DNA of 64,000 nucleotides, taken from positions 62,001 through 126,000 of the forward strand of contig JADJSG010000003.1 in NCBI GenBank assembly GCA_016711825.1, written 5' to 3'. Source of the stretch: Bacteroidota bacterium (lineage in GTDB: Bacteria; Bacteroidota; Bacteroidia; Chitinophagales; Chitinophagaceae). Shown here piece by piece: positions 52,585 to 62,683 of the stretch (positions within the stretch are counted from its first letter, which is position 1; each line of letters begins with the position of its first letter). The translations under genes were made by a program, and so were the position numbers. The notes below the pieces were generated by a model. It was not told where the DNA came from and did not search any database. It was given only the letters and a program-made list of their open reading frames with translations.

Positions 52585-54465
52585 ATGGCTACAGGTAAAA
52601 TCAATGTTTCAGTTGAAAATATTTTCCCCCTTATTAAAAAATTTCTATACAGTGATCACGAAATATTTCTTCGTGAATTGATTTCAAATGCAACAGATGC
52701 AACTACCAAACTCAAGCATCTCTATAGTATAGGCGAGGCTAAGGGTGAATATGGCAATCCTATGATTGAAATAAAAATTGATCAGGAAGGTAAAAAAATT
52801 CATATTATTGATCAGGGTGTGGGGATGACCGCCGAGGAAGTTGAAAAATATATCAACCAAGTAGCCTTCTCAGGTGCCGAAGAATTTTTGGAAAAATACA
52901 AAGACTCTGCCAAAGATGCAGGTATTATAGGACATTTTGGTCTTGGATTTTATTCTGCTTTTATGGTAGCTAGTCAGGTAGAGATTATTACAAAATCATA
53001 TAAAGATGAACCCGCTGCTCATTGGATTTGTGATGGTAGTCCCGAATTTAATTTGTTGCCTTCCACTAAAAATGACAGAGGTACTGAAGTGATTTTACAT
53101 ATTGCAGCTGATTCTGAAGAGTTTTTGGAAGAATATCGTATCAAAGAACTGTTGACCAAGTACAATAAATTTATGCCTGTGCCTATTAAGTTTGGCACCA
53201 AAACAGAAACAAGCAAAGTAGGTGAAGGTGAGGATGCCAAAGAAGAAAGCAAAGAAGTAGATAATATTATCAATAACCCACATCCAGCATGGACCAAAGC
53301 TCCTGCAGATCTTACGACTGAAGATTATAACAACTTTTATAGAGAGTTATATCCCATGCAGTTTGATGAGCCTTTATTTCATATACATTTAAATGTCGAT
53401 TATCCTTTTAACTTAACGGGTATCTTATATTTTCCAAAATTGAGCCCGGACTTGCAAATGCAAAAAGATAAAATACAATTGTATCAAAACCAGGTGTATG
53501 TAACCGACAATGTAGAGGGTATCGTACCTGAATTTTTAACCATGCTCAAAGGGGTTATTGATTCACCAGATATACCATTAAATGTTTCACGTTCATACTT
53601 GCAAGCTGATGGTAATGTGAAAAAAATAGCCAATTATATCACCAAAAAAGTATCAGATAAGTTAAAAGCTTTGATTACTGAAAACAGGGCTGATTTTGAA
53701 AGTAAATGGAATGATATCAAAATTGTATTGGAATACGGGATGCTTTCAGAAGCCAAGTTTTTTGAGAAAGCAGGCGATTTCTTTTTATATCCAACAGTCA
53801 ATCAAACCTACTTTACCCTTCAGGAATTAAAGGATAAAATCACCGAAACCCAAACAGATAAAGAAGGCAATCTTATTGTATTATATGCTTCAAATGCAGA
53901 TGCACAACATACTTATATTGCAGAAGCTCAGGGTAAAGGGTATGAAGTGCTATTGCTTGATTCACCTATTGTGGCACATCTGATACAAAAACTGGAATCA
54001 GAAAACGATAAATTGAAATTTGTACGTGTAGATGCTGATCATGTTGACAATTTAATCAAGAAGGGAGAAGAAGCTGTTTCTGTTTTGAATGAAGATGAGA
54101 AAAAACAATTACAGGAAAGCCTGGAAGAAGTGATTTCAAAACAAACATACACCATACAATTTCAACCCATGAGTGCTGATGCTTCGCCATTCATGATTAC
54201 CCGTCCCGAATTTATGCGTCGTATGAAAGAGATGAGTGCACATGGTGGAGGTGGTATGTTTGGCATGGGCAATTTGCCTGATATGTTTAACCTTGTGGTA
54301 AATACAAATCATCCTTTGGTTCATAACCTGTTGCACAGCACCGATAAAGAAAAGCAAAATCAACAAATTAAACAGGCATTGGATATTGCCAAGTTATCTC
54401 AAAACCTACTCAAAGGTGAAGAACTCACTGCGTTTGTGAAGCGAAGTTTTGAAATGATGAACTGA
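52585..54465 (+). CDS. htpG: Chaperone protein HtpG (Hsp90)
   Basis: The ATG at 52585 gives 626 residues and starts MATGKINVSVENIFPLIKKF, the family N-terminus. An upstream start at 52528 adds 19 unlikely residues. The GHKL ATPase motifs are ELISNATDATTKL, DQGVGMTAEE and GHFGLGFYSAFMV. Middle and C-terminal domains follow, with ADASPFMITRPEFMRRMKEM. It is an ATP-dependent chaperone. A 9-bp inverted repeat ATATTCAAT/ATTGAATAT (52319-52343) lies well upstream. A long hairpin terminator follows the gene. Confidence 0.95.
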   Translation: MATGKINVSVENIFPLIKKFLYSDHEIFLRELISNATDATTKLKHLYSIGEAKGEYGNPMIEIKIDQEGKKIHIIDQGVGMTAEEVEKYINQVAFSGAEEFLEKYKDSAKDAGIIGHFGLGFYSAFMVASQVEIITKSYKDEPAAHWICDGSPEFNLLPSTKNDRGTEVILHIAADSEEFLEEYRIKELLTKYNKFMPVPIKFGTKTETSKVGEGEDAKEESKEVDNIINNPHPAWTKAPADLTTEDYNNFYRELYPMQFDEPLFHIHLNVDYPFNLTGILYFPKLSPDLQMQKDKIQLYQNQVYVTDNVEGIVPEFLTMLKGVIDSPDIPLNVSRSYLQADGNVKKIANYITKKVSDKLKALITENRADFESKWNDIKIVLEYGMLSEAKFFEKAGDFFLYPTVNQTYFTLQELKDKITETQTDKEGNLIVLYASNADAQHTYIAEAQGKGYEVLLLDSPIVAHLIQKLESENDKLKFVRVDADHVDNLIKKGEEAVSVLNEDEKKQLQESLEEVISKQTYTIQFQPMSADASPFMITRPEFMRRMKEMSAHGGGGMFGMGNLPDMFNLVVNTNHPLVHNLLHSTDKEKQNQQIKQALDIAKLSQNLLKGEELTAFVKRSFEMMN

Positions 54466-54495
54466 TAAAAGTAACAATCAACATTCCATTTAATC

Positions 54496-54550
54496 CGGTT
54501 TTCTGTTGTCGAAAAAGTCTATTTTTCAGAACAGAAAACCGTTTTTTTTT
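54496..54550 (+). terminator. Rho-independent terminator of htpG
   Basis: A 12-bp outer stem CGGTTTTCTGTT (54496-54507) / AACAGAAAACCG (54530-54541) has a second inner stem (GAAAAA/TTTTTC) and nine T's after it. Confidence 0.85.
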
Positions 54551-54619
54551 GCAAAATATTTTTTTCTCCTTTTGCGCTATAAAATCAAGTACATTTGCGC
54601 GAATTTTTAAAATAGAATT

Positions 54620-55720
54620 ATGGCTCTTCAAGTAGGTATCGTCGGATTACCCAATGTAGGTAAATCAACTCTTTTTAACGCTGTTAGCAACAATGCCAAA
54701 GCACAAGCATCCAATTATCGGTTTTGCACCATCGACCCCAATGTAGGGCAGGTAGATGTGCCCGATCCTCGTTTAGATAAGTTGGCAAGTTTGGTTAAGC
54801 CCGATCGTATAGTACCTACCACCATTGAATTTGTTGATATTGCGGGTCTTGTAAAAGGGGCAAGCAAAGGTGAAGGTTTGGGAAATAAATTTTTAGCCAA
54901 TATTAGAGAAGTAGATGCCATTGTACATGTGGTGCGTTGCTTCGAAGATGAAAATATACTTCGTGAAGAAGGAGTCATTAATCCGGTGTCAGACAAAGAA
55001 ATTATTGATACAGAATTGCAATTGAAAGATCTAGACAGCATTGAAAAGAAATTTCAAAAAACCGAAAGGGCTGCTAAAACAGGTGATGCAAAGGCTAAAG
55101 TGGAAGTAGAAGTACTGTCAAAATGCATCAAGCATTTAGAATCAGGCAAAAATTTACGACAACTTGATATGTCAACTGACGAAATCGAATCCATTGCTGA
55201 TTTATGTTTATTGACCTTAAAACCTGTTTTGTATGTGGCCAATGTAGATGAACAATCCTTACATACGGGCAATGCTTTCTCCAGTGCTTTGATCGAAAAT
55301 GTGAAACTTGAAAATAGTGCCGTTATTGTCATGAACAATACTATTGAAGCCCAAATTTCTGAAATGGATAATGCTGATGACAAACAAATGTTTTTAGAAG
55401 AGTATAAACTTACTGAACCTGCCCTCAATCGCTTGATTAGAAGTGCCTACGGTTTATTAAATTTAATCACCTATTTCACTGCTGGTGTACAAGAAGTAAG
55501 GGCATGGACCATACATGTTGGTTGGAAAGCACCTCAAGCGGCCAGTGTGATACATACCGATTTTGAAAAAGGGTTTATCAAAGCAGAGGTCATTGCTTAT
55601 GATGATTTTATTTCCTTAGGCTCAGAGGCTGCATGTAAAGAAGCCGGTAAATTAAGGATTGAAGGTAAAGAATACATCGTGAAAGATGGTGATATTATGC
55701 ATTTTAGATTCAATGTTTAG
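54620..55720 (+). CDS. ychF: Redox-regulated ATPase YchF (OLA1 family)
   Basis: The 366-residue protein has the Obg-type G domain: GLPNVGKSTLFN (9-20), DIAGLVKGASKGEGLGN and the unusual NVDE-type G4. A coiled-coil insertion follows, then a C-terminal TGS domain (ITYFTAGVQEVRAWTI, HTDFEKGFIKAEVIAYDDF). It binds ATP rather than GTP and associates with ribosomes. A TACATTTG box (54590-54597) lies 22 bases upstream, with TTTG 15 bases before it, closer than the usual spacing. It is monocistronic. Confidence 0.96.
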   Translation: MALQVGIVGLPNVGKSTLFNAVSNNAKAQASNYRFCTIDPNVGQVDVPDPRLDKLASLVKPDRIVPTTIEFVDIAGLVKGASKGEGLGNKFLANIREVDAIVHVVRCFEDENILREEGVINPVSDKEIIDTELQLKDLDSIEKKFQKTERAAKTGDAKAKVEVEVLSKCIKHLESGKNLRQLDMSTDEIESIADLCLLTLKPVLYVANVDEQSLHTGNAFSSALIENVKLENSAVIVMNNTIEAQISEMDNADDKQMFLEEYKLTEPALNRLIRSAYGLLNLITYFTAGVQEVRAWTIHVGWKAPQAASVIHTDFEKGFIKAEVIAYDDFISLGSEAACKEAGKLRIEGKEYIVKDGDIMHFRFNV

Positions 55721-55888
55721 TACTTTGATACATAAACAATTAAATGATTAAATAGTAATTTACTCAATACAAAACACCTTATTTCTTCAAAGAAAATCAA
55801 CTGTTCAAACAAATGTTAAAATTATTTACCAATTAATTTTAATAATTAATTCTCTTATTATATATTTACAATTCAAAAACAAATAGAC

Positions 55889-56704
55889 ATGAAAAAAATA
55901 ATTTTTACATTATTGATGAGTACAGTAGCAATGGGATCCTTTGCACAATTGAGTACTGAATTAGGATACAATTTAGGATTCAGTTCTTATCTTGGAGATT
56001 TGCAGCCTAAAGCATTTACTTATGATCAACCAGGTTTTTCAACTGGTTTTCATATCAGACACAATATCACTTCTCAACTTGCTGTTAGAGGAATGGTTAA
56101 TTATGGTCGTTTGAATGCAAGTGATGCTAAATCATTAGATCAAGGTCATATCCAAAGAAATTTAAGTTTCCGCACTTATATCATGGAATTTGGTGGCGTA
56201 ATGGAAGTTAACGTTTTGCCTTTTGACAAATTCAATACTAAAAATAAAAAATATAGAAGATATTTTAACTTTACTCCATTCTTCTTTGGTGGTGTGAATG
56301 TATTTCATTTCAATCCTAAAACATTATACAAAAATGAATGGGTTGCTTTACAACCTTTACAAACTGAAGGACAAACTTACAATTTAACCCAAATCGCCAT
56401 TCCTTTTGGTTTTGGTTTCAAACATCAAGTAAGCAAACATATTGGTTTTCAAATCGAATTTGGATTTAGAAAAACATTTACTGATTATATCGATGACGTA
56501 AGTACCAACTATCCTGATTTAAACAAATTGGCTTTAAACAACCCAACTGCAGCTGATTTGTCATTCAGAGGTGACGAATTACCTGAAAATCCTCAAACTA
56601 CACCAACACCAGGTACACAAAGAGGTTTATCAAGCAATATGGATTGGTACTTAATCAACAACGTTTCTTTTACTTATAAAATATTTCAAAACAAAAAATA
56701 TTAA
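55889..56704 (+). CDS. DUF6089-like outer-membrane beta-barrel protein
   Basis: The 271-residue protein has a signal peptide (about 1-19, VAMGSFAQ). A mature barrel-like sequence follows with LGFSSYLGDLQPKAFTYDQP near the N-terminus, FFFGGVNVFHFNPKTLY in the middle and VSFTYKIF at the C-terminus. The pattern fits the DUF6089 family of Bacteroidota, whose function is unknown. It has its own strong terminator and is probably transcribed alone. It is likely an abundant structural protein, since the gene is isolated and well terminated; that is an inference. Confidence 0.72.
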   Translation: MKKIIFTLLMSTVAMGSFAQLSTELGYNLGFSSYLGDLQPKAFTYDQPGFSTGFHIRHNITSQLAVRGMVNYGRLNASDAKSLDQGHIQRNLSFRTYIMEFGGVMEVNVLPFDKFNTKNKKYRRYFNFTPFFFGGVNVFHFNPKTLYKNEWVALQPLQTEGQTYNLTQIAIPFGFGFKHQVSKHIGFQIEFGFRKTFTDYIDDVSTNYPDLNKLALNNPTAADLSFRGDELPENPQTTPTPGTQRGLSSNMDWYLINNVSFTYKIFQNKKY

Positions 56705-56726
56705 TCCTATTTTTTTAGAACAAATG

Positions 56727-56763
56727 AAAAGACAGTCAGTGTATACTGACTGTCTTTTTTTTT
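56727..56763 (+). terminator. Rho-independent terminator of the DUF6089 barrel gene
   Basis: A 14-bp perfect stem AAAAGACAGTCAGT (56727-56740) / ACTGACTGTCTTTT (56745-56758) has a 4-nt loop and nine T's. It lies 23 bases after the stop codon. Confidence 0.93.
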
Positions 56764-56933
56764 AAGCAAAATGGTCTATTTATATATTGCTTGATGTTAC
56801 TTACACATAATATTATTTGTTCATCATATTGAATTTATCATGCAATGGATTTAACATTTGATGATTCTTTTTTAAGGAGATACCTTCGTTTATTAAGTAC
56901 CATTTTATTCTTCATCCCCAATTTATTTTTATT

Positions 56934-56964
56934 TTTTACTACCAACATATTTTAATTATTTTTG
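56934..56964 (+). promoter_or_regulatory. Putative promoter of the DUF2130 gene
   Basis: TTTT (56934-56937), 19 bases, then TATTTTTG (56957-56964) gives a perfect -7 box and 3 of 4 in the -33 box. It lies 15 bases before the ATG, giving a very short leader. Confidence 0.35.
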
Positions 56965-56979
56965 AAATAAATTTTTCTC

Positions 56980-58215
56980 ATGACGACTATTACCTGCCCG
57001 CATTGTAAAACCCCCTTTAACATAGAAGAAGTACTCACCGAAGATGTAGAAAAATCAATCAGATTGAAATATGAAACACAAAATAAAGAACTCGTAAAAG
57101 CGGTTGCTGAAAGAGCCAAAGAACTCGAAAAAAAAGAAGCCGAATTTGAACAAAAAAAGAAAAACGAAAACGATTTGTTTATCGAACGGGTTAAACGAGA
57201 AACAGACATTCAAACAAAAAAGAAAGAAGAAGAACTGATTAAAAAAATTGCTGCAGAACATCAATCCAAAATTGATTATCTGCTCAAAGAAAATGAGGAA
57301 AAAAATTCAAAACTTCGTTTACTGAATGAAAAGGAATTAGAAGTTTTAAACCTCAACAAACAATTAACCCAACAAAAAGAAGATGAAGAGTTTAAGTTAA
57401 AAAAACAAAGACTAGAACTTGAGGCAGAATTAAAAGAAAAAATTTCGGGCGAAGTGCTTGACAAACAAAGAGAAAAGCACGAATTGGAAAAAAGAGAATA
57501 TGACAAAAAGCTGGCTGACCAACACAAACTCATTGAAGAGATGCAACGAAAAATGCAACAAGGTTCCATGCAAACACAGGGTGAAATATTAGAGTTGGCT
57601 TTAGAAGATCTATTGGGGAATGCATTTCCATTCGATACCATCACCGAAGTAGGAAAAGGCAAACGTGGAGCTGATTGTATATTGATAGTACGAAATGAAA
57701 TAGGGCAGGAGTGTGGCAAGATTATATTTGAAAGTAAACGTACCAAAGACTTTGATAAAAAGTGGATTCCAAAATTGAAAGAAGATATGCTGGAAGCAAC
57801 TTGTGATATGGCTATTTTGGTATCGCAAATACTACCTGAAGATATCAAATTGTTTGATCAGCGTGAAGGTGTTTGGCTTTGCAAACTAAATGAAGTAACA
57901 CAACTTGTAAAAGTCATACGTGAAGGCCTGATTAATGTGGCTCGGGCCAATAGATCACAAGAAAACAAAGGCGAGAAAAAAGAAATGCTTTATAACTATT
58001 TTACGGGCAATGAATTTTTACAACAAATGAGGGCTATCAACGAAGCTTATTTGTACTTGAAGGCCTCCGTTGATAAAGAACGATTTCAAATGGAAAAAAT
58101 ATGGAAAGAAAGAGAAAAACAAATTGATAAAGTATTGTTGAACAATACCTATCTAATGGGCACCATCAAAGGGATTGCAGGCAACGATATTCAAGATGAT
58201 TATTTAATTGAATAA
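56980..58215 (+). CDS. DUF2130 domain-containing coiled-coil protein
   Basis: The 411-residue protein starts with a small zinc-ribbon-like CPHCKTPF (Cys6, Cys9). A very long Lys/Glu-rich coiled coil follows (about 28-205). The DUF2130 domain then spans about 205-360, with LELALEDLLGNAFPFDTITE, GADCILIV, IIFESKRTKDFDKKWIPKLK and AILVSQILPED. The acidic residues and ESKRTK in that domain recall restriction-endonuclease-like folds, so a nuclease-like core is conceivable. No such activity is shown. It is cytoplasmic. The neighbours give no clue to function. Confidence 0.85.
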   Translation: MTTITCPHCKTPFNIEEVLTEDVEKSIRLKYETQNKELVKAVAERAKELEKKEAEFEQKKKNENDLFIERVKRETDIQTKKKEEELIKKIAAEHQSKIDYLLKENEEKNSKLRLLNEKELEVLNLNKQLTQQKEDEEFKLKKQRLELEAELKEKISGEVLDKQREKHELEKREYDKKLADQHKLIEEMQRKMQQGSMQTQGEILELALEDLLGNAFPFDTITEVGKGKRGADCILIVRNEIGQECGKIIFESKRTKDFDKKWIPKLKEDMLEATCDMAILVSQILPEDIKLFDQREGVWLCKLNEVTQLVKVIREGLINVARANRSQENKGEKKEMLYNYFTGNEFLQQMRAINEAYLYLKASVDKERFQMEKIWKEREKQIDKVLLNNTYLMGTIKGIAGNDIQDDYLIE

Positions 58216-58311
58216 TGATAGAGATCCATTTTTCAATTCAAAAATCCATTTTTAAAATTATACATAATGAATGAGCAAGCACCGTACTATGGAGTTCGCA
58301 ACATTTATCCC

Positions 58312-59616
58312 TTATTTTATAAAATCGCCAGTTATTTTCTTTAACCTTGTTTCTGACTCTTTTAAGTTATAACGGGCAGTCACAAGTCTTGTAATAGCAG
58401 CTTCATAACTACTTTGACTTTCTTTGGTTTCAAGGTAATTGCCTAATCCCAATTTCATACGTTCAAGCATGATATACAAACTTTGTTCAGCCAATTGAAT
58501 GTTCTCTTCTTCTAACAACAAGGTTTCTTTATCACCAAGCCATCGTGTATAAGCCGTGTTAGAGGCTGCATAGAGCGATGATTGTATTCTATCGACATCC
58601 AATCGATTGTTTTGCAATTGTAGTTGAGCAACTTGTACTTGCTTTTTTACAATATAGCCATTGAAAAGATTCCAGGTAAAATTAAACCCAACATTATATC
58701 CAAGATTTTGCGTAAACAATGCAAAGCCTGCTGTGCTTGAGTTGCGGTTAAAACCATAGCCACTGCTAACACCTAATCGGGGTAAAGATTGCGATTTAAT
58801 TTCCTTGATGATTTGTTCAGTCACCAATATATTTTTTTTTGCATATTGAAGATTTCTATTCTCAGTTTCCATTCGTTGTCTAATCTCTTCAATTGATGCT
58901 AATGGCGCAAAATAGAAATTAGTATCCACCATGAAAGCAGTCTTTTCTTTTTCCTGCATAATAAGAATAAGGTTGTTTTTATATTCTTTTAAAATGCTTC
59001 GTTGAAGTATCAGGTTTGACTTCTGCGCATTCAAATCAAGTTTGGCTTGCAACAATTCTACATTAGAACCTGAACCAATTTGTAATTTTTTTTGTGCAAG
59101 CTTAATACGTTCATCCGACACACTCATGGCAGATAGTATCCCTTTGATCAATTGCTCTTGTTTCACCATTTGGTAATAATTCAAGGTTAATTGTTCAAGG
59201 GTATTTTCCATTTGTATTTTTAGATTCATAGCACCCTGCTCTTCCAATAATGCTAAACGTGCCTTGGTCGCAAACATTTTAAATCCATCAAAAAGGGTAT
59301 ATGAGAGTAAAGCACCTGCATTGATATTTTTAGAAACTACACCACTTTTATTGACACCTGCACCACTTGAAAATTCTTGTTTAGTACGATTATTTGCCAA
59401 ACTTCCTCCTGAATTGATATCAAGTTTGGGCAAAAAACCTGCATACCCCAGGTTGTTTTCTACAATGGCTATTTCAGCATCATTTTTTGCAATAAGAATG
59501 TCATAATTATTCTTTAAAGTAAGGGCAACGGCTTCCTCATAGGTCAATACATCATTTACCTGGGCTACAAGCATTATAGGAAAACAAAAGAATAGAAAAA
59601 AGAATAGTTTACGCAT
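58312..59616 (-). CDS. TolC family outer-membrane efflux protein
   Basis: The ATG at 59616 gives 434 residues with a signal peptide (about 1-19, PIMLVAQ). The start at 59661 is rejected because it puts 15 polar residues in front. Two OEP repeats are visible: the N-terminal half with LTYEEAVALTLKNNYDILIA and the C-terminal half with NVGFNFTWNLFNGYIVKKQV and YLETKESQSSYEAAITRL. It forms the outer-membrane channel of the efflux system encoded upstream. It overlaps the RND gene by 8 bases and is the last gene of the operon. Confidence 0.92.
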   Translation of the reverse strand: MRKLFFFLFFCFPIMLVAQVNDVLTYEEAVALTLKNNYDILIAKNDAEIAIVENNLGYAGFLPKLDINSGGSLANNRTKQEFSSGAGVNKSGVVSKNINAGALLSYTLFDGFKMFATKARLALLEEQGAMNLKIQMENTLEQLTLNYYQMVKQEQLIKGILSAMSVSDERIKLAQKKLQIGSGSNVELLQAKLDLNAQKSNLILQRSILKEYKNNLILIMQEKEKTAFMVDTNFYFAPLASIEEIRQRMETENRNLQYAKKNILVTEQIIKEIKSQSLPRLGVSSGYGFNRNSSTAGFALFTQNLGYNVGFNFTWNLFNGYIVKKQVQVAQLQLQNNRLDVDRIQSSLYAASNTAYTRWLGDKETLLLEEENIQLAEQSLYIMLERMKLGLGNYLETKESQSSYEAAITRLVTARYNLKESETRLKKITGDFIK

Positions 59617-62600
59617 GTTTTGTGTCTTTTGATAAATAACTATAAATGGCAGGGATGACAAAAAGGGTCAAAGTCAAGGAAAATAATATACCACCCACTA
59701 TGACAATACCCATTCCCATTCTGCTTTTTGCCCCTGCGCCCAAAGCCAGCGCAATAGGCATAGCACCCAGTGCTGTAGCGATACTCGTCATCAGTATGGG
59801 GCGCAAACGCGCTTCTGCTGCTGCTTGTATGGCTTCTTTTTTATTCATACCCGTTTCTTTTAATTGATTCGCAAACTCAACGATTAGGATCCCATTTTTG
59901 GTGACTAAGCCAATGAGCATAATAATGCCTATTTGACTAAAAATATTCATGGTTTGGTTGAAATACCAAAGTGACAATACAGCGCCTGCCAATGCTAATG
60001 GCACTGTAAGCATGATAATAAATGGATCGACAAAACTTTCAAACTGTGCTGCTAACACCAAATAGATGAGCACTAAGGCCAGCATGAAAGCAAACATGAT
60101 ATTAGAAGAGCTTTCTTCAAAATCGCGTGAAGATCCAGTCAAAGCTGTGGTGAAACTAGGGTCAAGTACTTTACTGGCAATTTTTTTCATTTCTACAATG
60201 CCATCACCAACCGTTTTGCCAGGCACTAAACCAGCAGATACGGTTGCTGATTGATACCGATTGTAATGATACAATTGAGGCGGTGAGCTTTCTTCTTGAA
60301 AACTTACGATATTATCTAACTGTATCAATTGCCCTGCAGCATTGCGTAAATAAAGTGAACGTATATCAATCACTTCATCACGGTTTTGTCTGTCAAACTG
60401 CCCGATCACCTGATATTGCTTGCCATTCATGGTAAAATAGTTAAACCGTTGACCACTTAATGCCAGTTGTAAAGTTTGGGCAATATCAGCTACTGAGATA
60501 CCTAAATTTTTAGCTTTCTCCCGATCAATACTGATATTGATTTCAGGTTTGTTAAACTTCAAATTGCAATCTACTCCCTGGAATACTGGATTTTTGTTGG
60601 CCTCTTCCAGAAATAATGGCAATTTCTCTTTCAACTTTTCAAAATTAGGTGCCTGCAACACAAATTGCACTGGCAAACCACCTCGTCCACCACCACCTGC
60701 CGAAATGGTTTGTTCTTGAATGACAAAGGCTTTCCCCTGCGGAAATTTCTTTGATTGTTTTGAAATATATTCTGCAATTTCCTGCTGACTTCTTTTGCGT
60801 TCACTGGCATCGGTCAATGCTAAACGTACAAAAGCAGTATTTACCGCCCCCGATCCTGTAAATCCGGGTGCTGTTACGGTAAGGCAAACTCTTTTTTCAG
60901 GTATGGAATCATTCACAAACTCAGTAAATGCTTTTACAAAATTGTCGGTATACTCATACGAAGCTCCTTCAGGCGCTGTGAGTGAAACCCGCATCCAATT
61001 TCTATCTTCAAGCGGAGAAAGTTCATTTTGAAGTTTGCCTCCTGCTAAAAAAATCAAAGCGACAGCACCTATCAAAATAAAAACAGCCAACCATCTATTT
61101 TTAAGAAACGATTTTAATGAATCACCATATGAAGAGGTCATTCGTAAAAAGAAAGGCTCTGTGGCTTCATAAAAGGCTGTTTTTTTATGGACCTTTCTCA
61201 CCAATCTCGCGTTAAGCATGGGAGTCAGCGTGAGCGATACAAATGCTGATATCAGCACGGCACCTGCAATGACAACACCAAATTCTCTAAACAAACGACC
61301 AACAAAGCCTTCAAGGAATATTACCGGCATAAACACTGCAGCAAGGGTAATAGAAGTAGAAATAACAGCAAAATAAATTTCTTTGGATCCTTTATGAGCT
61401 GCTTCCATTGGACTCATTCCTTCTTCTATTTTTTTGTAAATATTTTCGGTCACTACAATGCCATCATCTACTACAAGCCCTGTAGCCAAAACCACTGCCA
61501 GCAAGGTCAATACATTAACCGAATAACCCATAATATACATGATAAAAAAGGCCCCGATTAAGGATACAGGAATATCAATCAAAGGGCGAATGGCAATTAG
61601 CCAATCACGAAAGAAGAGGTAAATAATGATAATCACCAGTACAATAGCAATGGCTAAAGTTTCAATCACTTCGGTGATTGACTTTTTGATAAACAAGGTA
61701 TTGTCTAAGGCAATATTGACTTTAAAATCTTTGGGTAATTCTTTTTTGATGGCATCATACCTTTTATAAAACTCTTTAGAAATATCAAGATAGTTTGCGC
61801 CGGGTTGTGGTACAAGAGCTAAACCAATCATCGGTGTACCTGACTGACGTAACATGGTTTCTTCATTTTCGGGACCTAAGTTTACATGACCAATATCTTT
61901 AAATTTGATAACTTTATCATTGACATTTTTGATAATCAGGTTTTCAAAATCGGCTTCTGTTTTTAAGCGACCTGCTGTTTTCAATGTCAATTCAGTGGTA
62001 TTTCCAGCTATTTTTCCTGAGGGGAGTTCTACATTTTCCTTGTCAAGGGTGGTCTTTACATCCTGGGGTGTAAGGCCAAAAGATGATAAGCGTACAGGGT
62101 CAAGCCAAAGCCGCATGGCATATCGTTTCTGACCCCATATTTGTATATTGCTAATACCTGGTATGGTTTGAAATCGTTCGGCCAAAACATTTTCAGCAAA
62201 GTCACTCACTTCTAATTGACTGCGGGTATCCGACTGTATGGTGAGTGAAAGAATAGCGTCTGAATTGGCATCTGACTTCGTAACGGTTGGTAAGCCATCT
62301 ATATCCTGGGGCAACTGTCTGACGGTTTGCGATACTTTATCACGTACATCATTGGCTGCAGCTTCAAGATTGGCACTCAGGTTAAACTCCACAGTGATAC
62401 TACTTGAGCCCTGATTACTGGACGATGATATGGTACGCACCCCATCAATACCATTAATGGCTTTTTCGAGCGGTTCTGTAATCTGGGCTTGTATCACATC
62501 TGCATTGGCACCAGCATAACTTGTACGTACAGTGATGATAGGCGGATCGATAGAAGGGTATTCACGAACCCCTAAAAAAGTATAGCCTATAGCGCCAAAT

Positions 62601-62668
62601 AAAATAATGATGAGGTTCATCACTATGGCCAATACAGGTCGGTTGATACTCGTTGATGATAAATTCAT
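59609..62668 (-). CDS. RND efflux transporter permease (HAE1/AcrB type)
   Basis: The 1019-residue protein has two halves, each with a first helix, a large periplasmic loop and further helices. The N-terminus reads NRPVLAIVMNLIIILFGAIG. The proton-relay pair is Asp401-Asp402 in GLVVDDGIVVTENIYKKIEEG. The C-terminal part has SLTLTLFVIPAIYS. The length and motifs fit hydrophobic/amphiphilic multidrug exporters rather than metal exporters (no charged metal-relay motif was noticed). The substrate cannot be named. It lies 15 bases after the adaptor gene and overlaps the TolC gene. Confidence 0.94.
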   Translation of the reverse strand: MNLSSTSINRPVLAIVMNLIIILFGAIGYTFLGVREYPSIDPPIITVRTSYAGANADVIQAQITEPLEKAINGIDGVRTISSSSNQGSSSITVEFNLSANLEAAANDVRDKVSQTVRQLPQDIDGLPTVTKSDANSDAILSLTIQSDTRSQLEVSDFAENVLAERFQTIPGISNIQIWGQKRYAMRLWLDPVRLSSFGLTPQDVKTTLDKENVELPSGKIAGNTTELTLKTAGRLKTEADFENLIIKNVNDKVIKFKDIGHVNLGPENEETMLRQSGTPMIGLALVPQPGANYLDISKEFYKRYDAIKKELPKDFKVNIALDNTLFIKKSITEVIETLAIAIVLVIIIIYLFFRDWLIAIRPLIDIPVSLIGAFFIMYIMGYSVNVLTLLAVVLATGLVVDDGIVVTENIYKKIEEGMSPMEAAHKGSKEIYFAVISTSITLAAVFMPVIFLEGFVGRLFREFGVVIAGAVLISAFVSLTLTPMLNARLVRKVHKKTAFYEATEPFFLRMTSSYGDSLKSFLKNRWLAVFILIGAVALIFLAGGKLQNELSPLEDRNWMRVSLTAPEGASYEYTDNFVKAFTEFVNDSIPEKRVCLTVTAPGFTGSGAVNTAFVRLALTDASERKRSQQEIAEYISKQSKKFPQGKAFVIQEQTISAGGGGRGGLPVQFVLQAPNFEKLKEKLPLFLEEANKNPVFQGVDCNLKFNKPEINISIDREKAKNLGISVADIAQTLQLALSGQRFNYFTMNGKQYQVIGQFDRQNRDEVIDIRSLYLRNAAGQLIQLDNIVSFQEESSPPQLYHYNRYQSATVSAGLVPGKTVGDGIVEMKKIASKVLDPSFTTALTGSSRDFEESSSNIMFAFMLALVLIYLVLAAQFESFVDPFIIMLTVPLALAGAVLSLWYFNQTMNIFSQIGIIMLIGLVTKNGILIVEFANQLKETGMNKKEAIQAAAEARLRPILMTSIATALGAMPIALALGAGAKSRMGMGIVIVGGILFSLTLTLFVIPAIYSYLSKDTKHA

Positions 62669-62683
62669 ATGCTCGCTTTCCTT

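Noticed and set aside
57276..57848. 190-codon minus-strand frame inside the DUF2130 gene
   Set aside because: It mirrors the Lys/Glu-rich coiled coil and codes for Ser/Phe-rich low complexity.
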